Shown piece after piece: positions 1-10,591 of a stretch of DNA of 64,000 nt. The notes under the pieces were generated by a model that made no database searches, was not told the DNA's origin, and saw only the letters and a program-made list of their open reading frames with translations. The position numbers were made by a program, and so were the translations under genes. This DNA comes from Rheum nobile (Eukaryota > Streptophyta > Magnoliopsida > Caryophyllales > Polygonaceae): NCBI GenBank assembly GCA_027886185.1, contig WOAB01000527.1, positions 1,674,001-1,738,000 of the forward strand, given 5' to 3'. Each line of letters begins with the position of its first letter. Position 1 is the first letter of the stretch.

Positions 1-77
1 TCTTCTTCTGCTTTGCTACTTGCTTGTGAACTTTTCTCGATATCCTGAAAATTTCCCGAGAAAAAAATTGGGCGAAA

Positions 78-3000
78 ATGGAGGCGGCAGCGATCGCAAC
101 GGCCAAACCGGCAATCAAAGTCGCCGCTCTCTGCGGCTCCCTTCGGAAAGGCTCAATCAACCGTGGCCTTCTCCGAGCTGGTTCTCCTCTCTCTGTTATT
201 CCTGTTAATTTATCTCCTCGATTCAATTCGATCGATTTTCGGTAAGTTTGAATTACTTTTGCAGCAATGAATCTATGTTCGGAGTCGATCGAAGGAGTGC
301 AGATTGAATTCGTAGACATTGCTCCGTTGCCGATGCTCAACACAGATCTCGAGGTTAATGGCAGGTTTCCGCCGGTTGTGGAAGGCTTCCGGGAGAAGAT
401 TCGAGAAACCGATTGCTTTCTATTCGCTTGTCCAGAGTACAATTACTCTGTTACTGGTAAGAGTTGATCTGTTCTTTTGCTATTAGATTCAATTTATGAT
501 CGAGGCATCAAATCAATAAAGTATTTTTTATTATTTTTGGTTGATTTTCATGTATTTATAAGTGTATAAGTATAAATATATATAATTGACAATAGAAAAA
601 AATACTCTACCAATCTAGACATTTATATTTATTCATCCACTTTCGATTTGCCATGGATTTATACGAGTAATAAACTATTCTTAGGGGAAAATTAGATTGT
701 GGTGTTACTGATTAATGGATAATGTTGGAAATGCTTTTTCAATATTCAGTTAATTAAAAAACCCATTGGAATTGTTGTGGATTAGGTGGTAAAAAGAAAA
801 TGATATCACATTTGGAAGACAATTAAAAGTTTGTGTCTTTAGTTCCAAATGATTTGATAAACCCTTTTGAACTGCTTGCTGAATGCCGAGTCACACTGAC
901 TAAGCCACTTAACGTTATTACGCAAAATCATTGGTGGTTTTGGACTTTAGAAGATGTATTAAGTTTGACTAGTTTCAGTTGGTCCGATAATGGAGATAGA
1001 GATTCTTATGAAGACGATTGATGCATGCAGTAGTGCGTTAATCTTTTTCCAATTTATTTGATCCCATAAACTTTAGGCCATTGTGTATTATTCAAGGATT
1101 ACTTTACTTTATAGACAACCATTTGCCTAATTTTAATCTGAAGATTTTCACATAGTATGTTTTGACTAGACTTGTACAAGTTCGAGTTAGCCCGTCCGAC
1201 CCGATCTGTCCGGCTCTACCCTCTTGTCCTATAAATCCGGGCTTGGACAACAATATCATCCGATCAGACTATTTTATATAGGATTTTGCAATTTATCCCC
1301 CCTGGAGCGACGAATAAGATGTCGAAAATATAAACATTTTTTTGTGATGAGTTTATAATTTCCATTATAGGATTTTAGTTTTTAATAAATTTTATCAATA
1401 TTTAGATATAGTGAGTTGTTTGTTAAGGAAAGATATACTTGTAGTAGCTAAATAAATTTTTTTAAATTACAATTTTTTATTAGATAAACTCATACCTTTT
1501 TTGAAAAAGATTTGAAATGCATAGAAACATGAGACATTTTGCTAAATTTTTTCTTAAAATTCTCAATCATGTTTTTAGGAATGCATTTATAGACAATTTT
1601 TGAAAAGATTGCTTGAATTTGGGATTAATTTTAATATTTTGCAAGTGCTTAATATACAAGATTGTGCTAAGTACTAAACCGGGCCGGCCCTCCAAAAAGA
1701 ACAAAACCGTTTATCAAATCAAAATTTATATGTAAATATTTAGATTATAATTACTTCCAAAACCAATCAAACTTTAACGTGACAAATAACATTGTAAATA
1801 AATTTAACCATCAATCTATATATCTATATTAAAACTGACTCTTTTTAAGCCACCAAAGTGTTTTTAGGCCCATGTTGTTAAGTTTTTTTTCTTCCTTTTT
1901 TCTATTTATTATTATATTAAATAATCAGCAAAAAATAAATTAGCAAAAAGACTTTAACAAGGTTTGTAAATTAATTAGCTCTAAATTTTAAAATCTTATC
2001 AAATCTTGACCAAAATCTCATCAAACTAACTTATTTTTGCAATAAATGTTAACGTAATTTTCTATTTGACGGAAATGTAAATGTGATACATATATTTTTG
2101 CTAATGTAACAATAATATTAATTGACATTTAACATCATCAAAAAAATATTTAATTAATTAATTTAAATATTAAATATTGTATAAGGTTAGATTATATACT
2201 TAACTTTAGATACCATATATTTTAATGGTTTTTTGGTAAATATCAAGAATTAGTGACAAACTATTAGCAAGTTAAATGAACTCATGTAAGTTAATTAGTA
2301 TATTGACATAACAACAAGATTAGTGAACTCAAGTAAGTTAATTAATAACAACCTTTAGATAGCATATCTTTTAAATACTTACAAGTTACAATGCATTCAC
2401 ATTTTTACAATTTAAATAAATCCACGTAAATTTGATAGCAATAAAATCTTCACTTGATAGATTTCACATTTTCAAGATTTAATTACAAATTATTTATGAA
2501 CTTGAAATAATTGATGATGAATATAAAATATGTATAAAAATATCAATATACTATTTGAAATATAATTCAGTTGGGTTTTATTTGATTCTCCAATTGAGTT
2601 AATTTAGTATATTAATAATTAAGAATAAATATAAGTTCCCAACATATATATATATAATAATAATAAAACAATGAGTAAATTAATATGATTTTATTTTCAA
2701 TAATATCATCTCAATGTCTAAAACCTGAATTGAATATTACAAAAGGTATAAAAAAAAACTAACAAAAGTAATATTCTATCAACAAACTTAAGAATTTTTA
2801 AAAAGAATATAGATCTAAACATATCATCAGTAACATATTGTTGAAAGATTGAAAAATAACATCGTACTAACCTATTAAATTGAAGAAAAAAATAGTATAT
2901 TTCGATTCATAACTTCAATCTCATATATTATTTCACTCTAAATATACAAAAATAAAATGTTCTTGAGTTAAATATATTCTCATTTCATATATATCTTATT

Positions 3001-3478
3001 TTTTATAATCACGTAGTCATTAATTTGTACTTATGTGATGTTTATTCGTATACTAAAATTTTCTTTCATAAATATAAGTTGGCTCGTGCATGGCACGAGG
3101 GTTTAAACTAGTTAGTTGATTAATCTATGCCCTAATAGGTTAATCTCCAATTCTTCTGCCTTAATTTCTATAGCACCTCTAAAGAACGCACTGGACTGGG
3201 CATCAAGACCTCCGAACGCCTGGGGAGACAAGGCGGCGGCGATTGTCAGTGTCGGAGGCCTCTTCGGCGGCGCTAAATCCCAAAACCACCTGCGCGATAT
3301 CGGAGTCTTCCTGGACCTCCATTTCGTCAATAAGCCGGAGTTCTTCCTGAACGCGTTTCAGGGCCCTGCAAAGTTCGACGAAGATGGGAACTTGATTGAT
3401 GAAGAGGCCAAGGAGAGGATAAAGAAGGTTCTCTTGTCTCTTAAGGCACTTACTTTGCGCCTCAAGGGCGGTTGTTGA
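78..3478 (+). CDS. NQR: NAD(P)H:quinone oxidoreductase, flavodoxin-fold (3 exons)
   Basis: Exons 78-180, 265-456 and 3174-3478 join in frame with GT-AG borders to 199 aa, close to the usual plant length of about 196. The family is FMN-dependent and cytosolic, reducing quinones by two electrons with NAD(P)H and so avoiding semiquinone radicals. Visible motifs are the FMN phosphate loop GSLRKGSINRG from residue 20, PEYNYSVTAPLKNALDW from about residue 91 spanning the exon 2/3 junction, and GGLFGGAKSQNHLR in exon 3. The ATG at 78 is chosen because it sits just before the conserved IKVAALCGSLR strand. The promoter lies mostly outside the window. Intron 1 is 84 bp; intron 2 is 2.7 kb and filled with transposon sequence including a Helitron. 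No stops or frameshifts are seen, so the gene looks intact. Family identity is seen directly; substrate preference is inferred. Confidence 0.93.
1167..1300. mobile_element. Partial hAT-like TIR element in NQR intron 2
   Basis: The stretch starts TAGACTTGTACAAG and is rich in CCGTCC, CCGACC and CCGGGC. It shares the start (TAGACATGTACAAG) and the internal phrase CTTGGACAACAATAT with the element at 28538-29009. No matching right end was found, so it is probably a truncated or diverged relative. Confidence 0.4.
1703..3111 (+). mobile_element. Non-autonomous Helitron in NQR intron 2
   Basis: The 3' terminus is textbook: a perfect 7-bp hairpin CTCGTGC/GCACGAG (3083-3089 and 3093-3099, loop ATG), then GGTTTAAACTAG ending at 3111 before a T. 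Most of 1703-1822 and 2438-3080 aligns by eye with the Helitron at 34246-35285. A 5'-type start TCTATATTAAAAC lies at 1823 after an A; the segment 1823-2437 is absent from the other copy. Either the element starts at 1823 and merged with older Helitron sequence, or a second Helitron is nested here. No ORFs; entirely AT-rich. Confidence 0.7.
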
Positions 3479-3764
3479 TCTGAGCATTTATGCTGGTTTT
3501 GCAATTGCAAAAGTGTGTCAATAAGAAAGAAGCCTTATTAAGTTGAGGCAACTAGTGAATTGTTGGATTTCTCAAGACAAAGATAAGGGATAATTGTGTG
3601 GGATTGTATCATATGTTCAATCTAAACCAAGATCTTACTTGAAACTGTGATGAAAAAAGAGTCCAACGGGTTGACGCAGTGATATAAGGCTCAAAAGGAA
3701 GGTGGTCTGTTTAGAGGGAGATCCCGTATATGATTCACTCGTGTGCAAAATTTTCTTGGACCAA
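3479..3764. other. NQR 3' flank, no further gene seen
   Basis: This should hold the NQR 3' UTR and downstream sequence. No coding signal or transposon end is recognised. Confidence 0.4.
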
Positions 3765-4205
3765 AGGGTTGTTCATCGGTCCAGAACCGACCCGAATAAA
3801 AAATAAATAATCAAATTTCGGATTTTAGTAGACTGAAAACCGAACCGAAAATACTCGCTTTGGTTCGGGTTTGGTTATAAATCGAAATAATCAAAAATTT
3901 TAAATTATGTTAATTTAGGTTATTGAAATTGATTTTAGTGCACCAAACCGAATTAGACACAGAACAGTCGTCTTTCCCTCTTAAGCTCGTTCTTCTCGAA
4001 GTTGGAGATACCGAACCGAATTCGGGCCTAAGTGAATCGAACTGGACCGAACCGAATAAGGGTTTACTAGTTTATCTAGGATTTTATTTGTATTTTTAAA
4101 AAGCATCGGTTTTGTTCAAACCGAAAATCAATTATTGTTTTCAAGTATAATCGGTTCGAGTTCGGTCCAAAAAAACTGAAAAACCGAACCCGATGAACTG
4201 CCCTA
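3765..4205. mobile_element. hAT-like MITE with CCGAACCGAA subterminal repeats
   Basis: The left end AAGGGTTGTTCATCGGT and the reverse complement of the right end, TTAGGGCAGTTCATCGGG, form imperfect terminal inverted repeats. The interior carries many copies of ACCGAACCGAA and TCGGTTCG on both strands, typical of non-autonomous hAT elements. No clean TSD was found. It lies just downstream of NQR. Confidence 0.5.
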
Positions 4206-4345
4206 AGCCACACACAGCGAGGAGGGTGACCCTGGAGTGGACCCAAAAAAATGTGCTAAAAGTTTTGGGTTTGGAAACAAATTTTGAATGTAAAGTTCTG
4301 AACTAACAAATCTACCTGAATTCAAGTCACCAAAATAAATTGTTT

Positions 4346-4471
4346 GGGCTCATATGACATGAAGAAACATGAAGATAGCTCTATTTGATAAAATGGGCTA
4401 ATCTGTATGGGCTCATATGACATGAAGAAACATGAAGATAGCTCTATTTGATACAATGGGCTACTCTATAT
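4346..4471. repeat. Tandem duplication, 63-bp unit x 2
   Basis: GGGCTCATATGACATGAAG begins at 4346 and again at 4409; the two 63-bp units differ at only a few positions. A third partial unit begins near 4471. The surrounding 4205-5490 has no recognisable gene. Confidence 0.85.
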
Positions 4472-5497
4472 GGGCCTTAAGCATTGCTTGATTGGGCCAC
4501 AAACCTATCTTTTTCTCTCCTTTTTCTTTCCATGGGGAAAATATGATAGCAAAATGAGCATTTGACGTGCAAATTTGATATAATTACTTATTTTAATCCA
4601 AACATATTTCACCTTGGGTAAATGGAGTCCAATTTAATGAAGTGAAATAGTGAATTTTGGGTGGATGGAAAAAGGAGACAAAGTAATTACTAATGTTAAG
4701 AGCTGACAAGAATGACCACCCTGGAGGAAACAACTTTTTACAGCACCCTCAATTTATTTATTTTTGTTTTAAACCCTTTTTGTTGTTCACAAAACAGCTC
4801 ATTGCTCATCAGTCTTCAGATGAAAGTCCAAATCATGCACCAATTTCCTAGGCATATTAGCTTGACTTGAGCTTTATTTGGACCCACCTCCCTCGTGTCT
4901 AGTTATGTTGTTCTTTTTAAGCCGATTTTTGTTTTTTATTACTTAATCTATCTAAAATAGCTATCGTTTAGTTTTATATAATTTTAAGAGAATTTTTTTT
5001 CATAGTGTTCATCAACACACAATAAAAATTCTATATTTAGTAATAATTTTTTTAATTACTAGTTGTTTTTTAAGAGTTCAACCCTTCTCTTTTTTTTTTT
5101 AAACATTTTGATTTTTTTTTTTAATTTGGATTCTTAAATGTACCCATTAACACACATTAGACAAATCGATTTTAAAAATATTAAATATACTTAAAATTTT
5201 ACTAAGTATATTTTTACTTTATGTGTACAGATATTCATCAACGTCTCATTTTTCAATGTGGTTACCTTATATTTTGGTCATCAAGCTGCTCCACTAGGAC
5301 CACTAGCCATTTGATCTCCTTTTCATGTGTGAATCTAACTATATGTCGTACTAAAATGGACCACATGGTGTAGCTTTTCATGTGCAATATACTACTTAAA
5401 ATTGGTTGATACAAATTAAAAAGAAAACTAATTAAATAAAATTGGCCAAGTTTGACATGAACCATTTAATTTTCTTTAGCTTTGCTAATTAAGCAGC

Positions 5498-6045
5498 TGA
5501 GTTGTCCTGTCCAAATGCAATCAATGTCGACATTGATGGAACGCGCTATTCTGAAATAACACTGATTGTGTGGAATTATCGCGTTCATTTCCTTCATAAT
5601 CGTCAACCAACAAACAAGTCCAATTCACAATTATCGCGTGAAGTTTCCACAGAGAACACGATATCTCATCTGCATGCCGTGATGTTACTTGCCCAATGGA
5701 AATAAGTCACGACTCAAGCGTCATTGAATACCGCCTTACTTGCACGCGACACGTCATCTGAAGCGGGTCACCACCAACTGACACGTCTATGCTCCTTGTC
5801 AGTAATCACAAGCAGGACTCGAAGACTATAAATAAACTTGAAGCTTCACTTTTTAGGAATCTTTTGTTCGATCGTCCAATTTTGGGAGAAAAGAGTAAGA
5901 GATCTGTGGTTGGTTCTCATGTAAAAAATTGTTAAAGTGTAATCGTCGATAGAATCATTGCGTTAATTATGAATAAAATCCCTTTTCTACAAGTCTTATG
6001 TCCATCGTTTGAAAGATCGCGTTGAATCTGTGTGATAATTTATGT
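5498..6045 (+). mobile_element. LTR-like or promoter-like segment, possible solo LTR
   Basis: This block is richer in GC and CG dinucleotides than its flanks. It has a good TATA box (CTATAAATAAAC near 5828), transcribed-looking sequence, and GAATAAAATCCC near 5970 resembling a polyadenylation signal. That U3-R-U5 order suggests a solo LTR, but no TG..CA ends with a TSD could be fixed. A host promoter remnant is an alternative. Confidence 0.3.
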
Positions 6046-6820
6046 CACGGTAGATCTATATTTTAGCAGCTCAAATACATGAGAACTATCAGATAGATAA
6101 CAAAACCATTTAAAATAATGTGTGTATATATGTGAATTACCATACATATATATATTGTCATCTGATAAATATTAGATCGAATGTTATAGCTACACAGCTC
6201 TAGATTTCCTCGCATCTATTGATGTTTAATTAACTTTGTGATTTCATTACAAGATACAATATTTGTCAGTAAGCACGAACGAAATGAGGTTAAGAAGACA
6301 AAATAGCTCTATAGCAGGATTATTAGTTATTATGATTTAGGTTAGAGCAAGGTCAGTCTAAAACATTATAACTAATGACATGTATAAAAAAAATTAGATC
6401 GCAAGATGAGTGGCATGAATCATGACATATACTTAATTATGTGGTGGAGTTCTATAAATTATAAGGGGAGTGGTTGTGTATAACTTTTTTATTGATAGTG
6501 TTATACATACTCTCACATTCTATGTAAATTTATACGTAGTAATAATTGTACATATATGTTTCCCTATTTATCATAAGGATTTCTGAGTCTCAAGATCTAA
6601 GGGATCATTCAATCAAAACAAGCACTTAATCTAGCTTAAACTTCCACTTCAACTCGTAACATTGGGATGACCATAAAAAATTCTCAAGAGAATGTAAGTT
6701 TGTTTCTTCACCAATCTAAAATACTTCTAACCCACTTTAATATCATTATTTATTAATTAAAATGATAAAATCATTTTTTCTCTATTTTATTGGCACTATG
6801 ATAGAGGTACTTGTTTATCC
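6046..6820. other. AT-rich intergenic sequence
   Basis: No coding potential, RNA gene or complete transposon was recognised. Confidence 0.5.
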
Positions 6821-7070
6821 AATAATACGTTGGGTCTTAAAATGATAAAATCATTTCCGTTCTCCATTCTCTTGACACAAAATTTAGAATCCCAAATCAA
6901 GACAATAATACGTTGGGTCTTAAAATGGTAAAATCATTTCCGTTCTCCATTCTCTCGACACAAAATTTAGAATCCCAAATCAAGACAATTTTTTTGATCA
7001 GTGTAAAACATTAAGGGATCATTCAATCAAAACATTAAATGATAAAATCATTTCCGTTCTCCATTCTCAG
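6821..7070. repeat. 83-bp tandem duplication plus partial third copy
   Basis: AATAATACGTTGGGTC starts at 6821 and at 6904, giving two nearly identical 83-bp units. A third partial copy around 7035-7066 retains GATAAAATCATTTCCGTTCT. The phrase GGGATCATTCAATCAAAAC also occurs at both 6601 and 7016, so a larger duplication is likely. Confidence 0.8.
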
Positions 7071-7348
7071 TGTATCATAATGTCAAAGTTGACTAGTTTC
7101 GTTTCGTTTTCGTTTTTATAAGTTAAAACCAAACAGACCCTTAGTGTTTACCTCGACATATTTAACATAACGCTACATTGTCAAGTTTCTTTGCAATTAT
7201 GAATCTTTTCTTATTATATACTTCATAATAATCTACCCATTTCATAAAGTCTTATTAACCAAATTTTATGGGACAGAACCTTAAATTATACATATTTGGT
7301 GGGACAAACGTTTATGACCACGAGGAGGAGAACACACAAACACTCTTA

Positions 7349-7719
7349 GGGCTCGTTTGGTATAACATCTGGAATCGGGTTGGAATCATAATTCGAACTG
7401 AAATTAGGAATCGAAATAAATCATTCTTGTGACATAGTATTTGGTATGTTTCCGGAATCAACCATTTCATTTTTTTTTGATTAAGTGTGGGAATCAAATA
7501 TCATTTAATGTTATTGAAGAGAGATGATGAGCTATTTTTTATTTTGAAATGACTCATTCCATGATTTTAGATGGAGAATCAATTTGTTCATAAATGTTAG
7601 AATGAGTGATTTCAAAAAATCAATTTAATTCTCATTTCGAGCTCTACCAAACGTAAATATGAGAATCAACCATTTCCATACCGATTTCTCATTTTCTCGG
7701 AATCGTACCAAACAAGCCC
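7349..7719. mobile_element. Tourist-like (PIF/Harbinger) MITE, 371 bp
   Basis: Terminal inverted repeats GGGCTCGTTTGGTA and TACCAAACAAGCCC are flanked by direct TTA trinucleotides at 7346-7348 and 7720-7722. TTA TSDs with this type of GGG..TTTGGT terminus are characteristic of Tourist-like elements. No ORF inside. Confidence 0.85.
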
Positions 7720-8085
7720 TTACTACACAAGTGGATGTGGGGAAGCCCTTTGTCTTGTAAAAGACGAGTCTCAACCTTTTTCATCCTACAAACAAACTCA
7801 TGAAAATGTGGGCTTGTTGGTGGGCCCCCTTGGGCCTTGTGTTTTAAGGTCTTTGACCTTCACAATGTCCTTTTTCTACAAAAATAATTTAAAAATGTTT
7901 CCAATGTAATAAATTAATTAACACAAACCACCACCACCACCACCTTAATTATTTTAAAAATCAAAATGAAAGGAATTAATATTAGTAAATAAAAAATGAC
8001 ATAATTAAGTTGGGCGGATGGAGAGAGAAAGTGCAGGGCAGCACGATCATTCCGTAGGATCCGGTGTAAGAAGTGTGTTTGTCTA
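7720..8085. other. Intergenic sequence, no gene seen
   Basis: Contains a short CCA run near 7927. Otherwise no recognisable gene or transposon end. Confidence 0.5.
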
Positions 8086-8490
8086 CTCTCTCTCTCTTGT
8101 CTTTGCCATCTTTTTCTTTACCAATATAGTTTACGTTTAGTTTTAATTGATTAGTGATTAATTACTTCTTTATTATTGATCATGAAATCTAACAAATAAA
8201 TTAAAGAAAATTAGAAAATCAAAAGATAATCTCATCCGCTTACTAGGAAAGAAAATTTTGAATTACCAAAACAAAGATTCGAAATTGCCACAAAGATTCA
8301 GAAAATTAAATGTTTTATTATTTATCATGGGGAATCAATTAATAAATAATTGAGAAACCAAAAAATAAAAATAAAAGAATTACTAACATGAGGACAAATC
8401 TGGAAAAAAATGATAAAAAAATCTAAAACGATAATTAAAATTTACTAAAGACTTAAGTCTAGAATGTCAATTAAAACTAAACGGAGGGAG
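8086..8490. mobile_element. Possible Stowaway/mariner-like MITE, diverged
   Basis: The right end reads ACTAAACGGAGGGAG before TA, a typical terminus of plant mariner-type MITEs. A matching but degraded left end (TA, then CTCTCTCTC, with GTTTAGTTTTAATTGA further in) lies near 8086. The subterminal GTTTAGTTTTAATTGA is inverted at the right side. The left boundary is uncertain. Confidence 0.35.
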
Positions 8491-8690
8491 TAATATGTTA
8501 ATTAATTTAATTATATAATCACTACTTTTGAGAACTAATAAGATCAGATTTATTCAAGTTTTAATTATAATTATAATTAAATATCTAAATATTATAGCGG
8601 CTAAAACTTTATCCATCAAATACACCATTTGAGTGATCACAAATCTAGTAGAAGTGTCTTAAAAATCTACTAGAATACAATTCAGAAATT

Positions 8691-8736
8691 CATGTGTATT
8701 TGTTTGTTTGTTTTTGGGTCGAAATCATGTGTATTT
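8691..8736. mobile_element. Micro-insertion between 11-bp direct repeats
   Basis: CATGTGTATTT occurs at 8691-8701 and 8726-8736, flanking 24 bp that on the minus strand reads as a short sequence ending in GACCCAAAAAC. It looks like a drastically 5'-truncated retroposon tail with TSD. Confidence 0.5.
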
Positions 8737-9211
8737 TGTTGATAATATGTGATTGTAAATAGTTAAAATATTCTTGTAATTTTCTTTCTTATCCATTTCA
8801 ATTTTTTGCATGGATTTGTTACACTTCAAAAAAAAAGTTAGGCGAAGCAAGTCTATTACCATTATTTTTTATCCCTCTTGTATTTAAAAAAAATTAACAC
8901 ATATGATATCACTTCACTATATGCTATTTATATTCAAAAAAAGACAAACATCTAGTCATGAGTCTAGTCATGCATAAGAAATCAAAAGGCTTTCCATATG
9001 AAATGAATGCATAGATTAGAGATTAACACAAAAAGAATTTCATAAAAGTACAATTCACATTTTGATTATTCTAAACGAGAAGCACACAATATTAGTAAGA
9101 TTTGGCAGCTCACCAACCCATGAAAGTATAAAATCAGTTATAGGCTCCCTTCACCAGTTTTATTTATACTACTTTTACGAGGAGATTCCGGAGACAAGAT
9201 ACAGGAACAAG
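8737..9211. other. AT-rich intergenic sequence
   Basis: No gene or complete transposon recognised. Confidence 0.5.
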
Positions 9212-10100
9212 AAGAGGGGTTCTTTGTGATTCCATAATTTGGTCCTAACCTAAAATATTATAAAGTTTGGCAGATTAGCAATTAATTAATTAAGAAACAT
9301 TAAACCCAAGTACGGAAATTAAAATAAAATGGTCCCATCCTAACTTCATCCTCTTTTTCTTATGTGATATTATTATTTTATGCAAACTTTACTATGTGAA
9401 ATGTGAATGAATTCAAATCCCCCCCCCCCCCCCCCCCCCCCCAAATTTTCTATCTTTTCAAGAAACACAAAAAAAAGGGGAGTTCTTTGTGATTCTATTT
9501 GAGGCCCTTTTAACAAATGTCTTTATGTATTTCTGTTTACTTATATTAATTTCTTATTAAAAAAATAATCTTTAAATTTTAAATAATATGAAAAAGCGTG
9601 AAATAAAAAATAAATATTTATAAGTAATAATATCGCTATCCCCAAAAAAACCTTAATCCAAACCGAAAATCTTATAAAATACTTGCAGATTAGCAATTAA
9701 TTAACTAATTAAGAAACATTAAAAAAAGAAACCACCAAATGGTCCCTTACTCCCGTCCTAGCTTCATTGCCTTCATCCTTATTTCCTTATGTGATATTAT
9801 TATTCCCTTTTTCTTTTTTTTTTGTTTGATTTTTGGGTACGGTTTACCGTTGAATAGAATTTTCAAGATTTTTTCTAATATATAAGAAAAAATATAGTCA
9901 TGTGGGGTCTTGTTTGATTCGTCTCAACGAGTACTTTGATAATATCAAAAAATTATAATTTTTAGAATTATTTAATTAGAGATATTAACGATACAAAACC
10001 CGCTTCGACGGATGTGCCATGTAAAATTAGGAAGAATAAAAATGGACTGAGGGAGTATTGAAAACTTTACTGTGTGAAATGTGGATGATTTTAATTTTTT
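9212..10100. repeat. Two-copy tandem repeat, second copy disrupted by a MITE
   Basis: Shared landmarks occur in the same order in 9212-9440 and 9474-10100: GTTCTTTGTGATTC, CAGATTAGCAATTAATTAA, AAGAAACATTAAA, ATGGTCCC, CTTATGTGATATTATTATT and AAACTTTACT-TGTGAAATGTG. The second copy is longer because a MITE (9803-10055) separates GATATTATTATT from AAACTTTACTG. A 24-base poly(C) run (9419-9442) sits at the end of copy one. Confidence 0.8.
9803..10055. mobile_element. Stowaway-type MITE, family shared with 60291-60504
   Basis: Ends TTCCC.../...GGGAG with TA on both sides. The interior (from ATATATAAGAAAAAATATAG through GATATTAACG) matches the reverse complement of the MITE at 60291-60504 over most of its length. 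The first repeat copy near 9370 shows the empty site, confirming this as an insertion. Confidence 0.8.
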
Positions 10101-10426
10101 ATTTTTTTTATTCCCAAATAATATTTCAATAAACACAAGAAAAACGAAGTATAGATACATTTGTAGTTTTTCTACCTTTCTTTCTCCTCTGTTTTGCTTA
10201 CCTTACCCATCAATCCAACAGAAGCCAGAGTGGGAGAGAAAGAGATTGACACACCCACATCTCAGGCCCCAAATCCTCCAATTTCAATTTTGACAAATCA
10301 GAACTCAATTCAAAAGCAACACTCATCTTCTCATCTCCATTTTTTTTTCCTCCAATTTGTTCATCTGGGTACCTGAAAACTACAACACCAATCTGCTGGG
10401 TTTTCTTAAAAAAGTGAAAACCCCAA

Positions 10427-10524
10427 ATGTGCTTTGCTTATCCTCCAATGGAGGGCATAGCCTTTTCTGTTCATCCTAAGCTTCTAGACCCCACAATTTA
10501 GGGTTGGTGATGATGAAGAGTTGA
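10427..10524 (+). promoter_or_regulatory. Two uORFs in the PIP5K 5' leader
   Basis: Upstream of the main ATG at 10592 are a 24-codon uORF (10427-10501, begins MCFAYPPMEG, ends LLDPTI) and a minimal uORF (10510-10524, Met-Met-Lys-Ser-stop). Both end before the main start, so scanning ribosomes would have to reinitiate. Upstream ORFs commonly lower translation. Whether this peptide is conserved cannot be judged here. The mRNA 5' end is assumed to lie upstream of 10427. Confidence 0.5.
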
Positions 10525-10591
10525 CAGACAGAAGAAAAACAAAAATCAATAGAGAAAAATTAGGAATAGGAAGAAGGAGATTATTTGTAGA

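Noticed and set aside
5502..5705. 67-codon frame
   Set aside because: No homology recognised, and it lies in a promoter/LTR-like block.
9419..9442. Poly(C) run (also 30247-30266) as a biological signal
   Set aside because: Long C homopolymers of this kind may be real but are also typical assembly or sequencing weak spots; no context suggests function.
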